Shown: positions 1-10,704, counted from the first letter of the stretch. The stretch is DNA of 59,173 nucleotides from Arenimonas sp. SCN 70-307 (GCF_001724815.1 NZ_MEDO01000017.1:1-59173), one strand, 5' to 3'. The notes: generated by a model not told the origin, from the sequence alone. A program made the numbers and translations.

Positions 1-93
1 AAGATCAAGGTCATAAAGCGGGTGGCCTACGGCTACCGCGATGACGCCTACTTCTTCCTGAAGATCCGGGCGGCCTTCCCCGGACTTGGGTGA
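1..93 (+). CDS. ISL3-family transposase, C-terminal 30 residues only
   Basis: The frame from base 1 reads KIKVIKRVAYGYRDDAYFF and ends in TGA after 30 residues. The pattern IKVIKR-AYGYR followed by an aromatic-rich tail is the usual C-terminus of DDE transposases of the ISL3 family. The rest of the gene is outside the window, so the catalytic residues cannot be seen and it is not possible to say whether the element is intact. It lies antisense to the last codons of the sensor kinase gene. Confidence 0.6.
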   Translation, partial: KIKVIKRVAYGYRDDAYFFLKIRAAFPGLG

Positions 94-99
94 AGAACC
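1..99 (+). mobile_element. Right end of an ISL3-type insertion sequence (partial)
   Basis: The window opens inside an insertion sequence. The first 93 bases encode the C-terminus of a transposase. The sequence following the stop codon, read from the other strand, gives a tip GGTTCTTCACCC, which fits the terminal inverted repeats of ISL3-type elements. The tract GTATTTTTT that follows is AT-rich against a very GC-rich background and would suit the 8-bp AT-rich target duplication usual for this family. The other end lies outside the window, so neither the full inverted repeat nor the duplication can be verified. The exact boundary at base 99 is inferred. Confidence 0.6.
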
Positions 100-3000
100 G
101 TATTTTTTCGGTGAGCAGGCGGGACATCACGGATTTGAGCGCCAGCGGCTTGAGCGGCTTGTGCAGCAGCACACAGCCGGCGGCCGCGACGGCGTCGCGC
201 ACTTCGGGGTCGTGGTCGGCGGTGATGATCACGCAGGGGCGCGCGGGCATGCGGGCGAGCAGTTGCTCGCGCAGGGCGAGGCCAGTGAGGCCGCCGTCGA
301 GGTGGAAGTCGAGCAGCACGAGGTCGGGCACCGCGGCGGCGATGCAGGCCAGCGCCTCGTCGGCGCCGCGCGCCGACTGCACCTCGCATTGCCAGCCTTC
401 GAGCAGCGCGCGCATGCCGCGCAGCACGTCGGGGTCGTTGTCCACCACCAGCACGCGGCCGCGCGTGGGTGCAGGCATGGGAACCACTGGCTCGGCGGGC
501 GTCTCGGCTACGGGTGCCGCCAGCGGCACGGTGATCGAGAACACCGTGCCGCGCCCCGGCCAGGAGCGCAGGCCCAGCGGATGGCGCAGCAGGCGCGCCA
601 CGCGCTCGGCGATGGCCAGGCCCAGGCCCAGGCCCTGCCCGCCTTTGTCGAGCCGGCGGAACTCCTCGAAGATCGCCGACTGGTCGGCCTCGGCGATGCC
701 CGGGCCGGTGTCCCAGACCTCGATCGCCAGCTGGTCGCCGCGCCGGCGGCAGCCGACGAGGATGCGGCCGCGCGCGGTGTAGCGCACCGCATTGCCCAGG
801 AAGTTCTGCAGCACGCGCCGCAGCAGCTGCGGATCGCTGCGCACCCAGGCCGAGCTCGGCACCAGCTGCAGCTGCAGGCCCTTCTGCGCGGCCAGCACGC
901 TGAACTCCGCCACCAGCGGCTGGAGCAGGCCCGACAACCGGAACGCCGCGGGCTTGGGCTCCATGCCACCGGCATCGAGGCGCGAGATGTCGAGCAGGCC
1001 CGAGAGCAGGCCTTCGGCCGAACCCAGCGCGCCGTCGATATTGCACAGCGCCTCCTGGTGCGGCGTGCCCTCGAGCTTTGGCGCCAGCGCGTGCACGAAC
1101 AGGTGCGCGGCATTGAGCGGCTGCGCCAGGTCGTGGCTCACCGCCGCCAGGAAGCGCGACTTGGCGCGGTTGGCGCGCTCGGCCTCGGCCTTGGCGCCGG
1201 CGAGTTCCGCCGTGCGCTCGGCCACGCGCTGCTCCAGCGTTTCGGCCACCGACTTGAGCTCGGCCTCGTTGCGGCGGAATTCGGTGACGTCGGTGAAGGT
1301 GGCCACGAAGCCACCGCCGGGCATCGGGTTGCCGCGGATCTCCACCACCGCACCCCCGAGCTGGCGCTCGGCCACGTAAGGCGTGCCGGCGCGCATGTGC
1401 TCGATGCGCTTGGCCACCTCCCGGTCCTCGGGCCCGGTGCCGGCCAGGCCGCGGCGCACGTTGTGCGCCACCAGCTCGGCCACCGGCATGCCCACCTGCA
1501 GCAGTTCCTCGGGATAGTCGAACAACTGCGCATAGCGGCGGTTCCAGGCCACCAGGCGCAGCTCGGCGTCCACCACCGAGATGCCCTGGCTCATGTTCTC
1601 CAGCGCCGCCTCGAGCACGCGCTGGTTGAAGCGCAGCGCCTGCGAGGCTTCGCCGACGATGGTGGCCACGGTGTCGAGGTCGGTGCCCTGGGCGCGCCAG
1701 GCGGCGTCGAGCAGCAGCCGCGCCGAAGCGGCGCCCAGCACCGCGCCCAGCTCGCGCTCCACCGCCTCCCGCGCCTCGGTCGGCACGGCCTGCCCCGCCG
1801 GCACGCCGGCCAGCAGCGCGTCCACGCGCGCGGCCGGCAGGAAGCGCACGGCCACCTCGCGCAGCGCCTCGCGCGAGAGCGCGCCGCCGGTTTCCGGCGT
1901 GGCCACGTCCAGGCGCGAGGCCAGCATCCAGGGCAGCAGCGCGCCGGCCACCAGGCTGATCACCGTGGCGCGCCCCACGCGGCTCCAGTCGCCCAGGCCG
2001 AACATCTGCTCGGGCGAAAGCCAAGCCCAGCCCAACGGCCCGTCCGACAGCCACGCCGGCGAATGGCCCGAGGATTCGGCGAACGCCGGCACCAGCAGCA
2101 CCCAGCACCACAGCGCGAACGCGACGACGAGGCCGGCCAGCACCGCACGCGCCGGCAGTTGCGGCCGCCACACGGCGAAGGCCACCGCCGGCGCCAGCGT
2201 CGCCAGCGCCGAGAACGACAGCGCGCCGATGTCGGCCAGCGCATCCGAACCGGCCACCAGGCGGCTGTAGCCCCAGGCCAGCAGCACCACCACCAGGATG
2301 CCGATGCGGCGCTGCGCCAGCACCGCGCCGCGCAAGTCGGCGCCGGCACCGCCGCCCCAGCGGCCGCGCACCAGCAGTGGCGCCAGCCAGTGGTTGGAGA
2401 TCATCACGCTCAGCGCCAGCGTGGCCAGGATCACCATGCCCGTGGCTGCGCTCAGGCCGCCCAGGAAGGCCAGCAGCGCCATCGCCTCGGCGCCCTGGGC
2501 CAGCGGCAGCGCCAGCACGTACAGGTCGGAGGGCACGCCTACCGGCGCCAGCAGCTGGTCGCCGGCGCGGGCGATGGGCAGGATGGGCAGCGCGATGGCG
2601 AGCATGTACAGCGGGAACAGCCAGCGTGCCGTGCGCAGCTCGCGCTCGCCGCGGCACTCGACCACGCCGACGTGGAACTGGTGCGGCAGGGTGAACATCG
2701 CCAGCGCGCCGAGCAGGATCAGCGCCGGGAAGCCCGAGGTGCCGTCGGCCGGCGGCGGCGGGATTTCGACATCGGGGAGATCCAGGCCGAACACCACGAA
2801 GGCGCCCAGCGCGAGCATGGCGCCGAGCTTGAGCAGCGATTCGACCGCCATCGCCAGCACCAGTCCGCGGTTGTGCTCGGCGGCCGACACGCGGCGGGTG
2901 CCGAACAGCATCGCGAACAGGCCCATCGCCAGGGCCACGTAGAGCGCACTGTCCTGCCAGGCCGGCGGCGAGAGCTCGGAGGCGCGGGTGAGCAGGCCGT

Positions 3001-3421
3001 AGCTCATCGCCACGGCTTTGAGCTGCAGCGCCAGGTAGGGAACGATGCCCAGCAGCGCCACCAGCGTCACCACCGCCGCCAGCCAGGAGCTGCGGCCCAG
3101 GCGCGTGGCGATCAGGTCGGCCAGCGAGGTCGAGCGGTTCTCCCGCGCCAGCCGCAGCAGCTTGAGCAGGAAGCCAAAACCCAGCACGTACAGCAGGATG
3201 GTGCCGAGGAAGGTGGGCGGGATCGGCCAGCCCGAGCGCTGGGCCTGGGTGACCGTGCCGTAGAAGGTCCAGGACGTGCAATACACCGCCAGCGACAGGC
3301 TGTAGACCACCGGCCACTGGCGGGCCAGCAGGCCCGGGCGGCGCTCGGCCCACAGCGCGGTGCCGAACAGCAGGCCCAGCCAGAGCAGGCCGGCGCCGAC
3401 GACCAGGGCGTCGGTCAGCAC
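11..3421 (-). CDS. Hybrid sensor histidine kinase with N-terminal transporter-like domain; C-terminus altered by an IS
   Basis: This 1136-residue protein starts with about 500 residues of multi-pass membrane sequence resembling sodium:solute symporters, as in CbrA-type kinases. A PAS domain (about 607-720) is followed by a coiled linker, a HisKA domain with phosphoacceptor His763 in SHDLAQPLN, an ATPase domain (N-box near 877, G-box GQGLGLGLA near 935) and a receiver domain with Asp1038 in LVLLDFHLD. It should sense a solute or membrane signal and phosphorylate a partner not encoded here. Native sequence appears to end near Ile1107. The last 29 residues are read from the inserted IS end and replace the original stop. 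The receiver domain looks complete, so the kinase may still work. Confidence 0.85.
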   Translation of the reverse strand: MLTDALVVGAGLLWLGLLFGTALWAERRPGLLARQWPVVYSLSLAVYCTSWTFYGTVTQAQRSGWPIPPTFLGTILLYVLGFGFLLKLLRLARENRSTSLADLIATRLGRSSWLAAVVTLVALLGIVPYLALQLKAVAMSYGLLTRASELSPPAWQDSALYVALAMGLFAMLFGTRRVSAAEHNRGLVLAMAVESLLKLGAMLALGAFVVFGLDLPDVEIPPPPADGTSGFPALILLGALAMFTLPHQFHVGVVECRGERELRTARWLFPLYMLAIALPILPIARAGDQLLAPVGVPSDLYVLALPLAQGAEAMALLAFLGGLSAATGMVILATLALSVMISNHWLAPLLVRGRWGGGAGADLRGAVLAQRRIGILVVVLLAWGYSRLVAGSDALADIGALSFSALATLAPAVAFAVWRPQLPARAVLAGLVVAFALWCWVLLVPAFAESSGHSPAWLSDGPLGWAWLSPEQMFGLGDWSRVGRATVISLVAGALLPWMLASRLDVATPETGGALSREALREVAVRFLPAARVDALLAGVPAGQAVPTEAREAVERELGAVLGAASARLLLDAAWRAQGTDLDTVATIVGEASQALRFNQRVLEAALENMSQGISVVDAELRLVAWNRRYAQLFDYPEELLQVGMPVAELVAHNVRRGLAGTGPEDREVAKRIEHMRAGTPYVAERQLGGAVVEIRGNPMPGGGFVATFTDVTEFRRNEAELKSVAETLEQRVAERTAELAGAKAEAERANRAKSRFLAAVSHDLAQPLNAAHLFVHALAPKLEGTPHQEALCNIDGALGSAEGLLSGLLDISRLDAGGMEPKPAAFRLSGLLQPLVAEFSVLAAQKGLQLQLVPSSAWVRSDPQLLRRVLQNFLGNAVRYTARGRILVGCRRRGDQLAIEVWDTGPGIAEADQSAIFEEFRRLDKGGQGLGLGLAIAERVARLLRHPLGLRSWPGRGTVFSITVPLAAPVAETPAEPVVPMPAPTRGRVLVVDNDPDVLRGMRALLEGWQCEVQSARGADEALACIAAAVPDLVLLDFHLDGGLTGLALREQLLARMPARPCVIITADHDPEVRDAVAAAGCVLLHKPLKPLALKSVMSRLLTEKIRFFTQVRGRPPGSSGRSRRHRGSRRPPAL

Positions 3422-3437
3422 GCCCTGCCCCGCGGGC

Positions 3438-4493
3438 TCATGGCATCGGGGCGCCGAGCGCGCTCATGGCCGCGGCCAGCCAGCGCGGCTGCGCGCCGCG
3501 CCGGGTGTCGTAGTCGGCGCCCGTGTAACCCCACCAGTCCCAGCATGCCTTCGGATTCAGCGGCAGGTAGCTTGATCGCGTTTGAGGATACAGCACCGCC
3601 ACCTGGTGCACGTCGGCCCAGCGGTTGAAGCCGGCGTCGCGCACGAAGGCCTCGCCGATGTTGCCGGCGTGCTGCTGGCAGCCGTGGAAGGCCACCAGCA
3701 GGCCGCAGCGCCCGCCCTCGGCGCAGGCCCGGGGCAGGTAGAGGTAACCCTCGTCGGCCAGCAGCGGGTCGGTGCCCTCGGCGACGTAGGCGGTCTGGTC
3801 GAAGCGGCGCAGCTCGCCGGTGGGCTCGCCGGCCGACGCGGCGGGCTCGCCGAACAGGCGGGCCATCAGCTCGCCCGCGGCGTCGAAGCCGCAGCGGCCG
3901 AGCCAGGGCTCGCCGCCGAGCTCGCAGTCGATGCCTTTGTCCAACGTGGGCAGCAGGTGCGGGAAATCGCGGTCGGTGTCGAAGCTGACGGCGATGCCGC
4001 CGGCCTCGTCCGACAGGCGCTGGTACAGCGCGCCGGACGCGAGCGACACCTCGACCGCGACGATGCTGTCGGCCTTGCCGTGCAGCACATGCACCGCGTC
4101 GCCGGCCAGGCCGGCCAGCGGATCGATGTCGCCGGCGGCGGCGCGCTCGCGCACGCGGGTCGCCAGCGCATCGGCGTCCGGCGGCGCCGGCGTGGCGGTC
4201 ATGCACGGGCCCAGCGCAGCCTCGAGCGAGCCGCCGGCGCAGCCGTAGGGCCCGCCCGCCACCAGCGCGGCGCCGCGCAGGCGGCTTGAATGGATGAAAT
4301 GGAACTGGGTGGCCATGTAGGCACCCGAGGACACGCCGGCGACGGCGACGCGCCCGGGGTCGATGTCCAGCGCCGGCAGCGGTTCGGCCGGCGCGGCCGC
4401 GCAGCCGGCCACGAAGGCGGCCAGCGACGCGCAGATAAAAACACGGGCCGCATGGGCGGCCCGTTGGGAAAAATCCCGGGGAAAGATCACCAT
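3438..4493 (-). CDS. Lipoprotein polyhydroxybutyrate depolymerase, oxyanion region C-terminal to the lipase box
   Basis: This 351-residue alpha/beta-hydrolase of the PHB depolymerase esterase type begins with a lipoprotein signal ending VAGC (Cys31), so it should be tethered to a membrane, probably the outer membrane. The lipase box GVSSG places the nucleophile at Ser55. Asp142 (HGKADS) and His179 (DFPHLLPT) are candidate triad members. The oxyanion motif FHGCQQ (His270) and the block NRWADVHQVAVLYPQ lie after the lipase box. This is the reverse of the commoner arrangement and corresponds to the circularly permuted 'type 2' catalytic domain. No linker or substrate-binding domain follows, so soluble oligomers or dispersed polymer are likelier substrates than crystalline PHB. 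It begins 17 bases after the TonB receptor gene with a weak ribosome site. Confidence 0.8.
   Translation of the reverse strand: MVIFPRDFSQRAAHAARVFICASLAAFVAGCAAAPAEPLPALDIDPGRVAVAGVSSGAYMATQFHFIHSSRLRGAALVAGGPYGCAGGSLEAALGPCMTATPAPPDADALATRVRERAAAGDIDPLAGLAGDAVHVLHGKADSIVAVEVSLASGALYQRLSDEAGGIAVSFDTDRDFPHLLPTLDKGIDCELGGEPWLGRCGFDAAGELMARLFGEPAASAGEPTGELRRFDQTAYVAEGTDPLLADEGYLYLPRACAEGGRCGLLVAFHGCQQHAGNIGEAFVRDAGFNRWADVHQVAVLYPQTRSSYLPLNPKACWDWWGYTGADYDTRRGAQPRWLAAAMSALGAPMP
4433..4464 (-). terminator. Intrinsic-terminator-like hairpin inside the depolymerase 5' coding region
   Basis: On the minus strand a perfect 9-bp stem ACGGGCCGC / GCGGCCCGT with a 4-base loop is followed by GTTTTTATC. 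It lies about 50 bases past the TonB receptor stop codon but within the signal-peptide codons of the depolymerase. It could end most receptor transcripts or act as an attenuator for the depolymerase. A GTG start just after it would avoid the overlap, but that start has no ribosome site and would give a signal peptide without positive charge. Confidence 0.5.
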
Positions 4494-4510
4494 CACTCGT
4501 GCACGCCTGC

Positions 4511-6763
<2,253 letters not shown>

Positions 6764-6838
6764 GGATTCCCCTTGCACGACGTTCATGCGGCCGGACGGC
6801 CGGTTGCACGGCAGACTAAGGCCCCGCCCCGCCGGCGG

Positions 6839-6860
6839 CACCTGTACCTTGGTACAAGTG
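6839..6860. promoter_or_regulatory. Operator-like palindrome between divergent receptor and permease genes
   Basis: CACCTGTACC and GGTACAAGTG are separated by TT; nine of ten positions pair. The site sits between the divergently transcribed TonB receptor and GntP permease genes, about 60-80 bases from each start, where one regulator could control both. The spacing and GGTAC half-sites resemble targets of dimeric helix-turn-helix repressors (GntR or TetR type). No regulator gene lies next to it, so the protein that binds is unknown. Confidence 0.55.
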
Positions 6861-6920
6861 GCCCGCGGGCCGCCCGCGCCGGACACTCGCCCCCTGGCCT
6901 AACCCTGGGGAACCGAAGGC

Positions 6921-8318
6921 ATGTCCTTCCTTATCGTACTGGCGGCGCTGTGCTTCCTGATGTTCGTCGCCTACCGCGGCTACAGCGTGATCCTGTTCGC
7001 GCCGGTGGCGGCGATGGGTGCGGTGCTGCTCACCGACCCGTCCCTGGTGGCGCCGATGTTCACCGGCCTGTTCATGGACAAGATGGTGGGCTTCCTCAAG
7101 CTCTACTTCCCGGTGTTCCTGCTGGGCGCCATCTTCGGCAAGCTGATCGAGGTCTCGGGTTTCTCCAAGTCCATCGTGGCCGCGGCCATCCGCCTGTTCG
7201 GGCCCGAGCGCGCCATGCTGTCGATCGTGGCGGTGTGCGCGGTGCTGACCTACGGCGGCGTGTCGCTGTTCGTGGTGGTGTTCGCGGTCTACCCGTTCGC
7301 GGCCGAGCTCTTCCGCCAGGCGGACATCCCCAAGCGCCTGATCCCGGCCACGATCGCCCTGGGCGCCTTCACCTTCACCATGGACGCGCTGCCGGGCACG
7401 CCGCAAATCCAGAACATCATCCCGACCGGCTTCTTCGGCACCGACACCTGGGCGGCGCCGGTGCTGGGCACCATCGGCGGCCTGTTCATCCTCGCCGTCG
7501 GCATGGCTTACCTCGAGTGGCGCCGCCGCGTGGCGCGCGGGGCGGGCGAAGGCTACGGCACCGAGCTGAAGAACGAGCCGGCGCCCTTCGCCGGCGACAA
7601 GCTGGCCAACCCGTGGATCGCGCTGCTGCCGCTGGTGCTGGTGGGCGTGAGCAACAAGCTCTACACCGGCCTGATCACCAGCCACTACGGCGAGAGCCAC
7701 AGCTTCGAACCCTCGGTCATCGGCAACGCCGCGCCGGTGGTGCAGGAAGTGTCGAAGGTGGCCGCGATCTGGGCGGTCGAGGCCGCCCTGCTCACCGGCA
7801 TCCTGGCCGTGGTGGTGCTGGGCTGGAAGGCGGTGAGCCGGCACTTCGCCGAAAGCACGCAGCCGGCCATTTCCGGCGCCCTGCTGGCCTCGATGAACAC
7901 GGCCTCGGAGTACGGCTTCGGCGCGGTCATCGCCGCCCTGCCCGGCTTCCTGGTGGTGGCCAACGCGCTGGGCGCGATCCCGAACCCGCTGGTGAACGAG
8001 GCGATCACCGTCACGGCGCTGGCCGGCATCACCGGCTCGGCCTCGGGCGGCATGTCGATCGCGCTGGCGGCGATGTCCGACACCTTCATCGCCAACGCCA
8101 ACGCCGCCGGCATCCCGATGGAAGTGCTGCACCGCGTGGCCTCGATGGCCAGCGGCGGCATGGACACCCTGCCCCACAACGGCGCGGTGATCACCCTGCT
8201 CGCCGTCACCGGCCTGACCCATCGCCAGGCCTACAAGGACATCTTCGCCATCACCATCATCAAGACGCTGGCGGTGTTCTTCATCATCGCGCTGTACTAC
8301 GCCACCGGCTGGGTCTGA
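6921..8318 (+). CDS. GntP-family permease
   Basis: This 465-residue hydrophobic protein has about 12 predicted membrane segments and the family signature LTYGGVSLFVVVFAVYPF. GntP-family carriers are proton symporters of the inner membrane for gluconate and other small hydroxy-acids; some members transport 3-hydroxybutyrate. The position opposite a PHB depolymerase and a TonB receptor, sharing one control region, makes 3-hydroxybutyrate a reasonable substrate here, but this is inference. The start is ATG with GGGGAACCGAAGG upstream. The C-terminus (IALYYATGWV) is complete. Confidence 0.85.
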   Translation: MSFLIVLAALCFLMFVAYRGYSVILFAPVAAMGAVLLTDPSLVAPMFTGLFMDKMVGFLKLYFPVFLLGAIFGKLIEVSGFSKSIVAAAIRLFGPERAMLSIVAVCAVLTYGGVSLFVVVFAVYPFAAELFRQADIPKRLIPATIALGAFTFTMDALPGTPQIQNIIPTGFFGTDTWAAPVLGTIGGLFILAVGMAYLEWRRRVARGAGEGYGTELKNEPAPFAGDKLANPWIALLPLVLVGVSNKLYTGLITSHYGESHSFEPSVIGNAAPVVQEVSKVAAIWAVEAALLTGILAVVVLGWKAVSRHFAESTQPAISGALLASMNTASEYGFGAVIAALPGFLVVANALGAIPNPLVNEAITVTALAGITGSASGGMSIALAAMSDTFIANANAAGIPMEVLHRVASMASGGMDTLPHNGAVITLLAVTGLTHRQAYKDIFAITIIKTLAVFFIIALYYATGWV

Positions 8319-8397
8319 AAGCGGCGCTGGAGCCGGGGCGCGGGCCGGGTTAGCGTGGCCGCACGCGCCCGTCCGGGCGCTCCACGGAGCCACCCGC

Positions 8398-9111
8398 ATG
8401 CGTCTTCGACACCCCCTGCTCGCCGCCTTCGTCGCCCTGGCCCTGTCCGGCGGCGCCACCGCCCAGGACACGACCAGCGAAAAGGGAAAACTCAGCTACG
8501 CGCTGGGCTACTCGACCGGCCAGGACATGGCCCGGTTGATCAAGCGCGGCGAGCAGTTCGACATGGCCACCTTCATGAAAGCGGTACAGGACGCCACCGC
8601 GGGCAAGGAACCGGTCGTGCCCCGCGACCAGCTCCAGGTCGCGGTGGACAGCATGCAGCGCCGCGAGATGGCGCGCGCCAAGGCGGAGTTCGATAAGGTC
8701 TCGGCCGACAACAAGACCCGCAGCGAGGCCTTCCTGGCCCGCAACCGCGGCACGCCGGGCGTGCAGGTGCTGCCCAGCGGCCTGCAGTACCGCGTCATCG
8801 AGGCCGGCAGCGGCCCGCGGCCCACGCAGGCGAGCGAAGTGCAGGTGCAGTACAAGACCACGACGCCCGACGGCCAGGTCATCGCCGACACCGGGCAGCC
8901 CATGGCCGGCCAGCCCGCCGGGCCGCTGACGATCAGGATCAGCGAGGTGCAGATGCCCGGCCTTCGCGAGGCCCTGCTGTCGATGCCCGCCGGTTCGCGC
9001 TGGGAGGTCGTCCTGCCGGCGAACCTCGCGGCCGGCACCGACCAGGACGCGGGGCGCCTGGTGAACCAGGCCCTCGTGTTCGACCTCAGGCTGCTGTCGG
9101 TCAGCCCCTGA
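8398..9111 (+). CDS. FKBP-type peptidyl-prolyl isomerase-like protein with degenerate active site
   Basis: This 237-residue exported protein has a signal peptide ending ATAQ, an FKBP N-terminal dimerisation-like helical domain (YALGYSTGQDMARL, about 33-110) and a C-terminal FKBP fold (about 120-235). The overall layout matches FkpA/Mip periplasmic foldases. The fold landmarks are present (VQVQYKT, GLREALLSMPAGSRWEVVLPANLA, LVFDLRLL), but the FD of the active site is IAD, the floor tryptophan (normally PGW) is leucine in MPGL, and the AYG tyrosine is absent. It may act as a chaperone or binding protein rather than an isomerase. Confidence 0.8.
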   Translation: MRLRHPLLAAFVALALSGGATAQDTTSEKGKLSYALGYSTGQDMARLIKRGEQFDMATFMKAVQDATAGKEPVVPRDQLQVAVDSMQRREMARAKAEFDKVSADNKTRSEAFLARNRGTPGVQVLPSGLQYRVIEAGSGPRPTQASEVQVQYKTTTPDGQVIADTGQPMAGQPAGPLTIRISEVQMPGLREALLSMPAGSRWEVVLPANLAAGTDQDAGRLVNQALVFDLRLLSVSP

Positions 9112-9131
9112 GCCGGGGGCGGTGGCTCAGG
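9107..9131. other. Inverted repeat spanning two convergent stop codons
   Basis: CCTGAGCC and GGCTCAGG (8 of 8 paired, 9-base loop) contain the stop codons of the FKBP gene and of the convergent TRIC gene. A hairpin here could limit read-through in both directions. There is no T-run on either side, so it is not a standard intrinsic terminator. Confidence 0.35.
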
Positions 9132-9747
9132 CCGCGTCCGGCGGCCGGGCCACGGGCAGGCGCCAGCCGCGGCGGATGGCAAACAGGCGCAGGCCGGTGC
9201 AGGTGAGCACGCCGGCCACCACCACCGGCGTGAGCGGCAGCTCCAGCGCCTTGCCCAGCACCACCACGCCGGCGCCGGCGAGCGCGGCGATGGCGTAGAG
9301 CTCGGCCTTGAGCACGGTGGGCACCTGGGCCACGAGCACGTCGCGGATCATGCCGCCGCCGATGCCGGTGAGCATGCCCAGCAGGATCGCGCCCACCGGC
9401 CCCAGGCCGAAGGCCTGCGCCTTGAGCGCGCCGGCCACGGCGAACACGCCCAGGCCCACCGCGTCGAGCGACTGCACCGGGTTGCGCCAGCGCTCGATCG
9501 CACCGGCGCGCCAGAACGTGAGCAGGCCGGCGGCGATGGCGATGCCGATGTAGCGCCAGTCCTGCAGCGCCGCCGGCGGCGTGGCGCCAATCATGGTGTC
9601 GCGCATCAGGCCGCCGCCGCAGGCGGCGACGAAGGACAGCACGAGCACGCCGAACAGGTCGAGCCGGTGGCGCACGCCCACGAGCGCGCCGCTGAGCGCG
9701 AACACGAAGGTGCCCAGCAGGTCGAGGATGACGAGGATCAGGTCCAT
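9127..9747 (-). CDS. TRIC-type (YicG/UPF0126) membrane protein
   Basis: This 206-residue protein has about seven membrane segments in two related halves, each carrying the family's glycine-rich motif (CGGGLMRDTMIG and IGGGMIRDVLV). Prokaryotic homologues of trimeric intracellular cation channels share this arrangement. Monovalent cation conduction is established for some members, but the role in this organism is unknown. The gene follows the DUF817 gene by ten bases and is probably cotranscribed with it. Confidence 0.8.
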   Translation of the reverse strand: MDLILVILDLLGTFVFALSGALVGVRHRLDLFGVLVLSFVAACGGGLMRDTMIGATPPAALQDWRYIGIAIAAGLLTFWRAGAIERWRNPVQSLDAVGLGVFAVAGALKAQAFGLGPVGAILLGMLTGIGGGMIRDVLVAQVPTVLKAELYAIAALAGAGVVVLGKALELPLTPVVVAGVLTCTGLRLFAIRRGWRLPVARPPDAA

Positions 9748-9757
9748 GGCGGGTCCT

Positions 9758-10600
9758 TCAGTCGGGCACGTGGATGCGCGCCTTGATGTGCTTGAGTCCG
9801 GCGACGAGGGTGAAGGTCATCACCACCAGCAGCGCCCACGAGCTCCACTTGCCGATGTGCACGGCAGCCCAGGCACCGACCTGGTTGGGGTAGCTCCAGA
9901 CGTGGAAGAAGGTGCTGAGGTTCTCGGCCAGCCAGACGAAGAAGCCGATGAGCACGAAGGCCAGCAGCAGCGGCATGCGCCGCACCCGGTCGAGCGGGCG
10001 GAACTCGACGGTCGTGCGGGCGTACAGGCCCAGCAGCAGCGCCGCGAGGTACCAGCGGAAGTCGCCGATGAAGTGGTGGGTGAAGAAGTTGGCGTAGACC
10101 AGTCCGGCCGCCAGCGCCGCCATCCAGTACGGCGGATGGTGGCGGATGCGCAGGTCGAACAGGCGCCAGGCCTGGATGACGTAGCTGCCGACGGCGGCAT
10201 ACATGAAGCCCGCGAACAGCGGCACGCCCAGCACTTTGCTCAGGGCCGGGTCCGGGTAGCTCCACGAGGCGATGCCAGGCGAGACCTTGAAGGCCTCGAG
10301 CGCGAAGCCAAAGACGTGGAACAGGCCGATGGCCTTGGCCTCGTCGCGGGTCTCGAGCCCGGTCCACAGCATCCAGGCCTGCACGGCCAGGGCCCAGACC
10401 AGCAGCAGGTCGTAGCGCGCGATGCCCAGCAGCCCCTCGCGCGGCACGGTGAACACGGCGGCGAAGAACAGCACCACGAACAGGCAGGCCCGCGCCTCCT
10501 TGGCGCCGAAGTACAGCAGCTCGCGCAGCCAGCGCGGCAGCCGCGCCAGCGGCGGCCAGGGCCGGGTGGACTCGAAGTGGCGGTCGATGGCGTCGATCAT
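9758..10600 (-). CDS. DUF817 integral membrane protein
   Basis: This 280-residue protein has about eight hydrophobic segments. The stretches LYFGAKEARACLF, ARYDLLLVWALAVQAWM and the HHFIGDFRWYLAA region are characteristic of DUF817 proteins, which have no known function. ATG at MIDAIDRH was chosen because the upstream frame runs through the repeat palindrome. The gene lies directly downstream of that palindrome, which may supply or interfere with its promoter. Confidence 0.75.
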   Translation of the reverse strand: MIDAIDRHFESTRPWPPLARLPRWLRELLYFGAKEARACLFVVLFFAAVFTVPREGLLGIARYDLLLVWALAVQAWMLWTGLETRDEAKAIGLFHVFGFALEAFKVSPGIASWSYPDPALSKVLGVPLFAGFMYAAVGSYVIQAWRLFDLRIRHHPPYWMAALAAGLVYANFFTHHFIGDFRWYLAALLLGLYARTTVEFRPLDRVRRMPLLLAFVLIGFFVWLAENLSTFFHVWSYPNQVGAWAAVHIGKWSSWALLVVMTFTLVAGLKHIKARIHVPD

Positions 10601-10704
10601 CGCGGGCACCAGCCTGAAGGGACTTGCATCCTGGGGCAAGCAAATGGCGTTTCGCGGGCAAGGAAAGGGATGCCCTCCCAGCTGAGGGTACGGCGCCGTC
10701 GTCA

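Noticed and set aside
86-3628. A 1180-codon open frame opposite the sensor kinase
   Set aside because: His/Gln/Arg-rich shadow of the kinase gene; no domain.
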